Source: Sanguibacter suarezii NBRC 16159 (GTDB taxonomy: Bacteria; Actinomycetota; Actinomycetes; Actinomycetales; Cellulomonadaceae). Taken from it: DNA of 64,000 bases. The notes under the pieces are model-generated. The model worked only from the letters and a program-made list of their open reading frames with translations. It had not been told where the DNA came from and searched no databases. Shown here piece after piece: positions 42,701-49,881 of the stretch (positions are counted from its first letter, which is position 1; every line of letters begins with the position of its first letter). The translations under genes were made by a program, and so were the position numbers. Where the stretch lies: NCBI RefSeq assembly GCF_001552735.1, contig NZ_BCRT01000013.1, forward strand, positions 1 through 64,000. Reading direction: 5' to 3'.

Positions 42701-43439
42701 GGACGTGCGCCTGGAGAACGTCACCACGGCCGACAACGACCGCGGGGTCCGCCTCGACACCAACGCGGCGACCACGAACTACCGGGCGAGCGGCGTGCTG
42801 TCCTGGCTGAACCCGCACACCGACCTCCTGGGCCTCAAGCAGAGCGACAGGTCGCTGCTCACCGCGCCGTCCAACTACTTTGACGGCGCGACGGCGGACG
42901 CCTCCGACGGGCGACCGGCGACGGTGAGCGAGTCCTGGTTCGTCACGACGGACTCCACCGCCGTGCGGCCAGAGATCGCCGCAGACGGCTCCATCGAGAT
43001 GCACGGGCTCTACGAGCTCACCGACGCTGCCCCCTCAGACACCGGCGCCCGCCTCATGGCGAACCCCGACCCCAGGCAGATCGTCGTGCTGCCTGAGGTG
43101 AGCCCACCGTCGGCGGGCCCGGACGCCTGGTTCCCCTCCACCGTGTACCCCGGTGGAGACGTGGTCCAGCACGACGGCGTCGTCTACGAGGCCCGGTGGT
43201 GGACCCGCAACCAGGAGCCGGGACGCTCCCCCGGTGACCCGTGGGTCGAGATCGGGCGAGCGGAAGCTCCCCCAGCCGCCACTGAGTGCTCAGCTCCGTG
43301 GGACGCGAGCCGGGTCTACCTGGCTGGCGACGTCGTCGAGCGCGACGGCGTGAACCACCGCGCCCAGTGGTGGACCCGCGGGCAAGACCCCGCCGCGAGC
43401 GCCTGGGGTGCGTGGTCGGCGGTCGGGGCGTGCCGGTGA
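39717..43439 (+). CDS. Secreted multidomain pectate lyase, PL9 family
   Basis: A 1240-aa exported protein. A Sec signal peptide (residues ~1-31, ending SATAA) precedes bacterial pre-peptidase-like beta sandwiches. A fibronectin-III domain lies at about 290-382 and a concanavalin-like domain at about 385-610 (WQIADIGSNANSGGSV, SDWELTTIHP). A right-handed beta-helix runs from about 733 to 1125, with the PL9 motifs SSHHNQDTGIQISG, DADGFAAKLTVGDGNVF and NNIDDGWDLYAKS, which carry the Asp/Lys catalytic set. Two CBM5/12-type chitin-binding modules end it (about 1136-1182 and 1190-1240, with ARWWTR and AQWWTR). It should cleave pectin by beta-elimination outside the cell. The ATG has a GGGGAG site. 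Confidence 0.92.
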   Translation: MTLHAIRARAPIAVLAAAALLATGTISATAAGPLTAYNASTVTAGTYANDVVVGDFTVKATAAKAVTVDAGPRISDRGDTYTQRLKLNGAGDAAQRSLEFTVDAATEVVVHARSASGTADRTLALYDAAWTVVDSAPALADDASLPVATATLDVPAAGTYWLASPSSGVNLYFAQLGADDPVERVAWADVTAPVIDDVSPAVGNPSQLTVSFTGLIGPDGADLASAVLYDAAGTVVDRGLTAVRGESGTILLSPASSGSYTAVVSLTRSGEPVGLDSAPVNAPAFVLPLAAPEISGALTTDVSGGAATVTLEWSASPEAESYSVETSLDGVEFTTVLDGVVGTSADVPGLTPGTTYQMRVTAHRGQDTATGATTDVAVTGAVERWQIADIGSNANSGGSVTENADGSITFDAKASTTKLAASEDGFQYYYTQIDPTTENFTLKATFTVDDASSKDNQSGFGIIAVDDLVPGDTAHRYFNSAGALITRYGEGTGALTDGMPGARFVTGYTGSTNDNTAGARSTKGSEVFDPTYRADATGPKFTDGDVYSLTLRKSNTGFHAIWTRDGVPVEVISYDPDMLLQQNPETFYVGFAVARKIVVTVSDWELTTIHPDDDEVAQQPPTTYVPTTLDVDITSTTPERRLDIPLVASFHGTGQILDAEGRVVVDGLTLVPGQQALGTVELAAGQNHFTARATPGPDQPQLGEYEELESTDPVDAAVSITVSSYGVPGQSIWVAPDASADGAGTRADPLDLHTAVAYAQPGQQIVLEGGTYTPRTAVVVERGRDGTADAPITLMSAPGARAVLDLSESDSGGLHLRGDWWHVYDLEITGSGDKLKPMLIQGNHNIVERVSSHHNQDTGIQISGLSSEPRSMWPSHNLVVSSEAHHNADPAGNDADGFAAKLTVGDGNVFRYSIAHNNIDDGWDLYAKSTTGPIGTVVVEHSVAYNNGYLSQDPSRTGEGNGFKLGGESMPGEHLLSNSISYGNLATGVSSNSGPDVRLENVTTADNDRGVRLDTNAATTNYRASGVLSWLNPHTDLLGLKQSDRSLLTAPSNYFDGATADASDGRPATVSESWFVTTDSTAVRPEIAADGSIEMHGLYELTDAAPSDTGARLMANPDPRQIVVLPEVSPPSAGPDAWFPSTVYPGGDVVQHDGVVYEARWWTRNQEPGRSPGDPWVEIGRAEAPPAATECSAPWDASRVYLAGDVVERDGVNHRAQWWTRGQDPAASAWGAWSAVGACR

Positions 43440-43450
43440 CGGGCGAGGGT

Positions 43451-43474
43451 CCCCGGCGCGGGCCCTAGCCGGGG
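43451..43474. terminator. Convergent hairpin after the pectate lyase gene
   Basis: CCCCGGC (43451-43457) pairs with GCCGGGG (43468-43474) between converging genes, overlapping the stop codon of the minus-strand gene. Confidence 0.55.
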
Positions 43475-44676
43475 ATGGGACGGAACACACGCGGCTCGGC
43501 CAGGCGCGCTGGGTGACCCGCGGGCACGAGGATCGTCCCGGCGGGCACAGCGACAGCGCCTGGCCGGGGCGCGACCTTGATGTCATCGAAGGTCATCGTG
43601 ATCGGGCGCCCACCCCGAGACGCCGGGTCGTCGCCCTCGAGCAGAGCGATCGCGTGCGACAGGTCCGGCTCGACTGCCGGCGGGTTGGCGACGATCACGG
43701 TCTCGCCCTGAGGGTCGTAGAGGTACCACCGGCGTCGGCCGTTCGGGTACAGCCCCACCACAGCAACCCGCGCCGGAGGCAGCGGCGGTGGGGTCACCCC
43801 GGACATCTCCTCATCGACTCTCTTCAATGCGTCACGCACCTGTGGCAACCCGGCCAGGAGGCTCTCGGTCCGTGCTCGGAGCTCCTCAGCATCGTCGCCG
43901 GCGCTGTCCACCAGTCCGTCGAAGAGCTGCGACAGGATTGACAGTCCTTCGGCGTAGGCGGTCGCCGCCAGGTCCAGGTCCACCCCGACCTTGACCTCCG
44001 TCGCATCACCCGCCTGCCGCGTGACGCCGGCGAGCGAGCTCGAACCCTGCACCATGCTCGTCAGGATGCGGTAACCCTCGTGCGCGGATCCCAGGTCGTG
44101 GGCCTCAGCCCGGGCGCGCAGCCCGCCCTCTGCCCATCCGAGGTGGAAGCCCTGATACTTGCCCAGCGCGGCCGCCAACGGCCCTGCTGCTGCCCGGCCC
44201 ATGCGGTCGAGGCGCTTGACCTCGCGCCGGCGCGCCGCGTCGGTGAGCAGCGGCAGGTACCACCGTCGACGGCTCACCTGGTCGGCGAGGGCATGCTTGT
44301 GCTCCTCGAAGCGCTCTGGCGTATTCACCGGTGACGCCTGGACGTCGCGCATGTTCACCAGGTGCTCGAAGAGCGCGCGCGCCGAGTGCGCTGCCGACCG
44401 CCCGTCCCGGCATCCCACATGGTCGACGAGCGCGACGCCGTCGTTGAGCGCTGCGACGAGGATCGTCTCCTCCGCCTGCGTCGCCAGGGCCGAGGAGATC
44501 GCGCCTCCCAGCATCCGCATCGCGTGGTGCCAGTCGTCGACCTCACCGGCGAGGTCCTCGCCGAGCAGCTCCCACACACTGACCGGGGCCGCTCGGAACG
44601 GGTCGCGTCGGTCCCCACCGTCCCGCGCGTCGTCGGGTCCGGGACGGAAAGCCTCGCCTGCACCTGTGTCGCTCAT
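43465..44676 (-). CDS. Uncharacterised protein, possibly DUF5677-like
   Basis: A 403-aa soluble protein. The middle is helical, with VGCRDGRSAAHSARALFEHLVN followed by RYEEHK-like FEEHKHALADQ, which recalls DUF5677-type HEPN-like proteins. The C-terminal part is different: RVAVVGLYPNGRRRWYLYDPQ, then a Pro-rich stretch ending LVPAGHPARLAEPRVFRPIPG. The ATG at 44676 has GGGAG 12 bases upstream; one at 44688 would be too close to it. The function is unknown. It lies divergent from the FUSC-type gene across about 115 bases. Confidence 0.7.
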   Translation of the reverse strand: MSDTGAGEAFRPGPDDARDGGDRRDPFRAAPVSVWELLGEDLAGEVDDWHHAMRMLGGAISSALATQAEETILVAALNDGVALVDHVGCRDGRSAAHSARALFEHLVNMRDVQASPVNTPERFEEHKHALADQVSRRRWYLPLLTDAARRREVKRLDRMGRAAAGPLAAALGKYQGFHLGWAEGGLRARAEAHDLGSAHEGYRILTSMVQGSSSLAGVTRQAGDATEVKVGVDLDLAATAYAEGLSILSQLFDGLVDSAGDDAEELRARTESLLAGLPQVRDALKRVDEEMSGVTPPPLPPARVAVVGLYPNGRRRWYLYDPQGETVIVANPPAVEPDLSHAIALLEGDDPASRGGRPITMTFDDIKVAPRPGAVAVPAGTILVPAGHPARLAEPRVFRPIPG

Positions 44677-44790
44677 CGCCACGATCATCTCCCACCCCGC
44701 TGGGAACTCGGAAACTCGCAGGGCACCTGCCTGGCGCCTAGCATGTTCGGCGCAGTCCGCCCGGAGTGCTGGAGACGACAGGAGATGTGA

Positions 44791-45855
44791 ATGTCAGAGC
44801 TGCGCTCGAGAGGAGTGCGCCTGCGAGAGCGGGTGTCCAGCAGCGTCGGCGTCGCCATGGGCGTGCGCGCTGCGGTGGCCGCCGTACTGGCGTGGACGGT
44901 CGGGGCGGCGCTGGGCGGGATCGCGGACGACTACCTCTACTACGCGCCCTTCGGTGCGGTCGTCGCCGTGTCCACGACTGTGCTCAGCTCGGTCAGGACG
45001 TCCGCGGAGATCTTCCTGGCGATCGCTCTCGGTGCGGTCGTGGGCATCGGAGTCGAGTGGTTGGGGCTGCCCAGCGCCGTCGGCGTCGGCGCCGTCGTGC
45101 TCATCGGCACCCTGGTGTCCCAGATCCGCTGGCTGGGTGCCAGCGGCTCGTGGGTGCCGATCGCGGGATTGTTCGTGCTCATCCTCGGGCACGGGAACGA
45201 GGACTCGTTCGTGCTCGGCTACCTCGGGCTGACCACCCTCGGCGCAGCGGTGGGCACCGCCGTCAACACGGTGTTCCCGCCGCTGCTGCTCGACCAGACC
45301 GAGCGTGCCCAGGACGCGCTCCGTGAGGCGCTCGTGGGCCAGCTCGAGCAGCTGGCAAGCGACCTGGAGGGCGGCGCGCTCCGCGATCCGGCGGACGCCC
45401 ACGCGGCCGCCGGGGAACTTCTCGTGCACGGCCGCGCGGTGGAGGACCTCGTGGGACAGGCCTTGGAGGGGCCACCCATCAACTGGCGGGTGCGCCGCGG
45501 TCGGGGCCGGGCCGACCACCTCCGCCGCCAGGGCGCCGCCCTGGTCAGCCTCGCTCTGCTCGTCGGGGAGCTCGCTCACACCCTCAGGCGCCGCGAAGGC
45601 CCCGACGACGAAGAGGCGACGCTGTTCGGGTCGGAGCTGCACGTGCCGGCCGCCGAGGCTCTGCGCGCCACGGCGCTCGCGCTGTCCGCCGAGGCCGAGC
45701 AGCCCGAGGAGACCGTCGCGGCGGCATACGCGCGCATCGACACCCTGGCCGACGCCGTCCGCCGGGCGCGTGCGGAGCAGGGCGAGGACCTGTTCGTCGC
45801 CGGGGCGCTGGTGCTAGGGCTGCGCAGCACGTTGAGGACGGCGCAGACCGACTAG
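44791..45855 (+). CDS. FUSC/aromatic acid exporter-like membrane protein
   Basis: A 354-aa inner-membrane protein. About six hydrophobic segments fill the first 170 residues (MGVRAAVAAVLAWTVGAALG, YYAPFGAVVAVSTTVLSSV, IFLAIALGAVVGIGVEWLGL); PFGAVVAV is a FUSC/DUF939 hallmark. The rest is a long cytoplasmic helical domain with ERAQDALREALVGQLEQLA. Relatives export aromatic acids or other anions; the substrate is unknown. GACAGGAG precedes the ATG. A 24-bp palindrome ends the gene. Confidence 0.85.
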   Translation: MSELRSRGVRLRERVSSSVGVAMGVRAAVAAVLAWTVGAALGGIADDYLYYAPFGAVVAVSTTVLSSVRTSAEIFLAIALGAVVGIGVEWLGLPSAVGVGAVVLIGTLVSQIRWLGASGSWVPIAGLFVLILGHGNEDSFVLGYLGLTTLGAAVGTAVNTVFPPLLLDQTERAQDALREALVGQLEQLASDLEGGALRDPADAHAAAGELLVHGRAVEDLVGQALEGPPINWRVRRGRGRADHLRRQGAALVSLALLVGELAHTLRRREGPDDEEATLFGSELHVPAAEALRATALALSAEAEQPEETVAAAYARIDTLADAVRRARAEQGEDLFVAGALVLGLRSTLRTAQTD

Positions 45856-45913
45856 TCCCCCGGTGTGCCGGTGACCGGCTCCATCCGCGTGAGGCGATCC
45901 ATCCTTCCGCCGT

Positions 45914-45937
45914 GGCGTGAGGCACGTGCCTCACGCC
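45914..45937. terminator. Bidirectional palindromic terminator
   Basis: GGCGTGAGGCAC (45914-45925) is followed by its exact complement, giving a perfect 24-bp palindrome between converging genes. It covers the stop codon of the minus-strand gene at 45931. Confidence 0.65.
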
Positions 45938-46554
45938 CCCTGGGAGTCCTCGATCGTGGTCCGCACCCGGGTCACCGACGGCACTGCGGGAACCGAGGAG
46001 AACCCGAACCTGACGGGCGGGTCGATGCGCGCCACGCCGCCCAGGCTGCGCTCGCCCCACGTCGCGCGCACGGCGTCGATCGCGTGCTGATCCGACGCCG
46101 TGTACCACTCGCGTCGGTCGCCGCCGGCCGATCCTCGCGTACGCACCCCGTCCAGCAGGTTCCGGGCGATCGGGTCGGCGAGGTCGGCCAGCACGGTGGC
46201 CGCACCGGGCGCCGTCGGCAGCAGTCGCAGCAGGTGACCCAGGCTGGTGCGGGACCCGATGCTCATCTCGGCCGTGAGCGGGCCTGCCGCCAGCGACCAG
46301 CGCCGGGCGGCGCGGTCGGCGCCGACGTGCACGTCGACGATGTGGATCGCGTCGAAGGTGTAGGTCTCCCCCACCAGCTCGGCGACGTCTTCGCGGGGTG
46401 CGAGCAGCAGGCGGGTACCGTCGGCGCGCTCGACCATGACGTCCGCGAACCGTCCCAGGGGCGACTCGAGCCACCGGCCCACCACCACCCGCGTCCCCTC
46501 GCGTGTCCCGAACCCAGCGATGTGGCCGAGGTAGGACGAACGGTTGCCGCTCAT
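45931..46554 (-). CDS. Hypothetical protein, conserved-type in actinobacteria
   Basis: A 207-aa soluble protein. It begins SYLGHIAGFGTREGTRVVVG, then RFADVMVERADGTRLLLAP, and has a beta-strand-rich first half with a helical second half containing GHLLRLLPTAPGAATVLADL. The layout recalls unannotated actinobacterial proteins found beside membrane genes, but no function is known to me. The 198 bases upstream (46555-46752) hold no other gene that I can support. Confidence 0.7.
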   Translation of the reverse strand: MSGNRSSYLGHIAGFGTREGTRVVVGRWLESPLGRFADVMVERADGTRLLLAPREDVAELVGETYTFDAIHIVDVHVGADRAARRWSLAAGPLTAEMSIGSRTSLGHLLRLLPTAPGAATVLADLADPIARNLLDGVRTRGSAGGDRREWYTASDQHAIDAVRATWGERSLGGVARIDPPVRFGFSSVPAVPSVTRVRTTIEDSQGA

Positions 46555-46752
46555 GCTGCGGGCGCAGCCTGCGTCGGAGCAATCTCGCGGCGATCAGAGG
46601 TCTGTCTGTCAGCGCTGGTCACCTCAGAGACGCTACGCGCCACGGAACTGGTCCGCTCGCGGGATGCGTGGCGGTCAGAGGCAGCCGGTCGGCTGTGAGG
46701 TGGTGACCGAACCGGAGTAGAACGCGATGGGCTCCGTCAGATGTGCCGTCGG

Positions 46753-47058
46753 TCAGGCAGAGGACCCGGCGATCTCTCGCAGTGCACGCACATGGGCGTC
46801 GAAGGCGGATCGTCCCGCCGGGGTGAGGGTGAGCCAGGTGATCCGGCGAGCATCGCCGCGGCCTGCGGATGCGGCCTTGCTCGATGAGACGTAGCCGGCT
46901 GCGGCGAGAGTCTTCACGTGCTTGGAGAGGGTCGCGTCCGACACGTTCAACGTGTCACGCAGCACGGCGAAATCAAGGTGGTCGACCGGGCGCAGGAGAC
47001 CGCAGATACGCAGCCGCACGGGCGCATGGATGGTCTCGTCGAACCTCGCCTCACTCAT
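46753..47058 (-). CDS. Winged-helix regulator, HTH_34/MarR-like
   Basis: A 101-aa DNA-binding protein consisting of one winged helix-turn-helix: HAPVRLRICGLLRPVDHLDF, LRDTLNVSDATLSKHVKTL and AAGYVSSSKAAS, then the wing RITWLTLTPAGRSAFDAHV. This matches the small PF13601 group that controls adjacent membrane-protein genes. The start overlaps the end of the membrane-protein gene by eight bases, so it is the second gene of a two-gene operon. The 17-bp palindrome at 47511-47527 is its likely operator. Confidence 0.88.
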   Translation of the reverse strand: MSEARFDETIHAPVRLRICGLLRPVDHLDFAVLRDTLNVSDATLSKHVKTLAAAGYVSSSKAASAGRGDARRITWLTLTPAGRSAFDAHVRALREIAGSSA

Positions 47059-47518
47059 GGCGCAAGTGCTCCACCGCTGATCGATACGCCACACCGGCCA
47101 GCCAGGTCGTCGCCGTGAAGGCCACGACGCTGGTCAGCGCGACAGCCCACTGCATGCCCATCGACACCAAGCCGAGAGAGATGCTGAAGAGCAGGAGGCA
47201 CACCGCGAGGATCCCCACCATCACCCAGCCCGCACGTGCGCCCATCGCGCGAAAGCGGACGCCGGTCTCACGCTGGACCAGGTACGCGACCACGAGCGCG
47301 CCGACCAGCGCCAGCCAGCTCGACGAGGGCGGGTCGTAGCTCTCGCCGGGACGAGTGGTGACAGCAGTCGAAACCCACCACGCCCCCACGCCTCCGAAGG
47401 CCGCCAACAGCGCCCATGGCACGTGCACACTCGTGGCAAGGCGTTCCCTGTCGGCCTGCAGCGTGTTCAGTGCCGCTGCGGCTTCGTCTGGTGAGGGATG
47501 CGCAGAATGACTTTCCAT
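47051..47518 (-). CDS. Four-helix membrane protein coupled to a winged-helix regulator
   Basis: A 155-aa protein with a polar start (ESHSAHPSPDEAAAALNTLQ) and four hydrophobic segments (VPWALLAAFGGVGAWWVSTA, WLALVGALVVAYLV, WVMVGILAVCLLLFSISLGL, VALTSVVAFTATTWLAGV). The ATG at 47518 lies inside the palindromic operator and seven bases after TACGCT, so the mRNA is probably leaderless. No specific function can be given; relatives accompany PF13601 regulators. Confidence 0.8.
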   Translation of the reverse strand: MESHSAHPSPDEAAAALNTLQADRERLATSVHVPWALLAAFGGVGAWWVSTAVTTRPGESYDPPSSSWLALVGALVVAYLVQRETGVRFRAMGARAGWVMVGILAVCLLLFSISLGLVSMGMQWAVALTSVVAFTATTWLAGVAYRSAVEHLRHE

Positions 47519-47527
47519 GATGGAAAG
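47511..47527. promoter_or_regulatory. 17-bp palindromic operator over the start codon
   Basis: CTTTCCATGATGGAAAG has perfect 8-bp arms around a single central base. On the minus strand it includes the ATG of the membrane-protein gene. TTGCCG and TACGCT, 17 bases apart, lie just upstream as -35 and -10. A repressor bound here would block both transcription and the leaderless start. Confidence 0.7.
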
Positions 47528-47581
47528 CGTAGCGGTCTCTTTCCGAAGCGGCAAGTAACTCGGTGCGCGACTCCGAGGCGC

Positions 47582-47619
47582 CAGGCGCCCCGGACTCGCA
47601 CACTGGTCCGGGGCGCCTG
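47582..47619. terminator. Long hairpin terminator
   Basis: CAGGCGCCCCGGAC (47582-47595) pairs perfectly with 47606-47619 around a 10-base loop, 12 bases downstream of the beta-helix gene stop on the minus strand. Confidence 0.7.
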
Positions 47620-47631
47620 CCGTTCGCGCCC

Positions 47632-49524
47632 CTACGGCGTCGGGTACTCCACGACGTACGAGGGCGTCCCGGTGGTGGAGTTGTCGACCTGAGCTCCGAC
47701 GCCGTTCACCACATGCTGGATGGTGCCGGCCGCAAGATTCACGGTCATGATGTGGCGCAGTCGCACGCCCGGCGTCTGGGGCGCCGAGAATCCGTTGGCG
47801 GTGACGATCTGCGGGTTGTTCTGGTTGAACACATACACGCCAGCGCCTTCGAGCAGATGGTTCTTGACGGTGCTGGCCACCGTGTACCCGGGATAACCGA
47901 GCGTGCCGTCGCGCTGGGTCCAGTCCGCCTGGGTCGGCGGGTCGTAGGGCAGCTCGTTCTGGTACAGGATGACGCGGCCGTTCTCGCCATTCCACACGGC
48001 GTTGTACGTCTGGAAGTGCTCGACGAACAGCCCGGTCGCTGTCACGTTGGCGCCGTTGACGATGACGCCGTTCGTCCCGATGTTGGTCCGCCACCGGTCG
48101 GTGTCGCCGTTCACGCCGTTCGTGAATCCCTCGATGCCGTGGTCGGCGCGCCACACCCACGTGTGGTCGATGAGGACGTTGTCAGAGTTGACCTCGAGCG
48201 CGGTGGTCGTCTTTCCGATGTGCGGCCCGCCGACACGGAAGTACACGTCGCTCAGCGTGATCGGGTTGGCCGGGTCGAGCTTCTTTCCGCCGTTCCTGTT
48301 GCCGATCTTCAGCAGCACCGGTGAGAGAACGGGTCCGGCGTCGATCGTGATCCCGGCGATGACGACGCCCGCAGCGTCTTTCACCTCCATGGGTATAACC
48401 CCACCGGACGACGTGAGCGTCGCCTGGCCCATGCCGAGCACCACGGTGTTGGCCCGCTTGACGTCGATGGTGCGGTCGATGGTGTAGACGCCGGGCGTGA
48501 AGATGAGGTTCTGGCCGCGTGCGAGCGCGTTGTTGATGTCCTTGGCCGAGTCGCTCGGCTTCGCGATGAAGAAGTCGGTGATCGGGATGCTGCGCCCGGC
48601 CGCCACGTCCTCGCCCCATGACGTTCCGCTGGTGTTCGTGTGCGCTGCGGGGACCTGGACGGCGAAGCGGCCGCCGTCGTCGACGAAGAGGTACGGCTTC
48701 TCACGGCTGACGGGCGTCTGCGCCACCGTCGTATACGGCGGGGTGGGGAAGCCCGTCTCAGCAGGTGCGCCGACGACGCCGGAGAACACCTGGTTCCACA
48801 CGCCGTTGGACCATTCGGTGACCTGACTGTTGCGGATGAGCCACTGCTGCTGCGAACCGTTGGTCGTGGCTGGCAGGTCGGAGTTGGCGATGAATCCCCC
48901 GCTCGCATACTGCGGGCCCGCGGTGCAGTAATCCATGAGGGACAGGTTCCCGCCCGTGACGTGGACACGGCGCATCGAGACCGCCTGCGACACGGCCCAG
49001 AAGTTCGCGGTCTGCCGGCACCCGTCCTGGCCGGCCTTGTTGACCTGGAGCGACAGGTTCGACAGGGTGCGCCAGAAGTTGTTGAGCGCGATGCAGTTGC
49101 TCGTGCCGTTGTCCCCCAGGCAGCGGTTGTAGACCTCGATGGCGCCGTTGACCGCGACGTCGTCGGGCGATGCTCCGAGCCCGGCCACCTCCGTGTAGTA
49201 GCCGACCTCGAACTGCAGCGGCGTCTCAGCCGTGCCGTAGCTGCCGGGAAGGAAATAGACGGCGTGACGTTCGGAGCTCATCTCGGCGTCGCGCTGCTGG
49301 TCGGCGAGCGAGTCGAGAGCGCTCTGGATGTCAGCCAGCGGCATGTCCGGGCTGAAGATCTGGACTTTGGGACCGAAGTCAGGATGCAGCGGGTCGACCG
49401 TCGGCTTGGGAGCGGCCTGGGCGGGAGCAGCCAGCAGGCTTCCCGCGACGAGGGCACAGCCTGCCCCGGCTGCCGCCCACCGCAGGATCCTCATGCGGTG
49501 GTGTGTGGACGCGTGCGAGATCAT
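47632..49524 (-). CDS. Secreted right-handed beta-helix protein
   Basis: A 630-aa exported protein. The signal peptide has an Arg/His-rich start and the core AGCALVAGSLLAAPAQA. The mature part matches a Streptomyces-type family of secreted beta-helix proteins often mislabelled adenylyl cyclase or factor 5/8 domain protein: LQFEVGYYTEVAGLGASPDD, NRCLGDNGTSNCIALNNFWR, FWAVSQAVSMRRVHVTGG, and later NNALARGQNLIFTPGVYTID. The two repeated solenoid halves resemble GH55 or pectate-lyase folds, so an action on polysaccharide is plausible but unproven. GAGAGG precedes the ATG at 49524. Confidence 0.8.
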   Translation of the reverse strand: MISHASTHHRMRILRWAAAGAGCALVAGSLLAAPAQAAPKPTVDPLHPDFGPKVQIFSPDMPLADIQSALDSLADQQRDAEMSSERHAVYFLPGSYGTAETPLQFEVGYYTEVAGLGASPDDVAVNGAIEVYNRCLGDNGTSNCIALNNFWRTLSNLSLQVNKAGQDGCRQTANFWAVSQAVSMRRVHVTGGNLSLMDYCTAGPQYASGGFIANSDLPATTNGSQQQWLIRNSQVTEWSNGVWNQVFSGVVGAPAETGFPTPPYTTVAQTPVSREKPYLFVDDGGRFAVQVPAAHTNTSGTSWGEDVAAGRSIPITDFFIAKPSDSAKDINNALARGQNLIFTPGVYTIDRTIDVKRANTVVLGMGQATLTSSGGVIPMEVKDAAGVVIAGITIDAGPVLSPVLLKIGNRNGGKKLDPANPITLSDVYFRVGGPHIGKTTTALEVNSDNVLIDHTWVWRADHGIEGFTNGVNGDTDRWRTNIGTNGVIVNGANVTATGLFVEHFQTYNAVWNGENGRVILYQNELPYDPPTQADWTQRDGTLGYPGYTVASTVKNHLLEGAGVYVFNQNNPQIVTANGFSAPQTPGVRLRHIMTVNLAAGTIQHVVNGVGAQVDNSTTGTPSYVVEYPTP

Positions 49525-49881
49525 TCGACGTTCCTCTCCATTGAGGGTCGCCCGCAGCGAAGGCTGCGAGCTGTCTGCATGCAATCGCGGTGATACGTAC
49601 AGGAACGTAGCCAATGCCGGGACGGGGCACAACACGACGCCGGCGGACCCTTCGGTGACGCGCCGAGGCTCTCGAGCGGCAGGAGGCGACAGTCATGGTC
49701 CACGACACCGGTGACAGGCGCTGGCAAGATGCGACTGGGGGCGGTCACCGTCCGTGGTTGCACTTCTTCGATGCCCGACGTCGAGCGCTGGGTGCTGTGA
49801 CTTCGAGGGGGCTCTTTGTGCAAGGCCGAGCGGTCCGCCGCCGAATCGACACCTTGCCTCGCTCACCTGACGCACATGTGT
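49525..49881. other. Intergenic region before the Zorya operon
   Basis: This 357-base gap holds the promoter of the beta-helix gene and the 3' flank of zorD. A short inverted repeat, TACGT and ACGTA (six bases apart), lies near 49595-49610. I see no gene, mobile-element end or clear terminator. The change in base composition begins about here. Confidence 0.4.

Noticed and set aside
47632-49524. Adenylyl cyclase
   Set aside because: Relatives carry this label, but no cyclase catalytic motif is visible and the protein is a secreted beta-helix.
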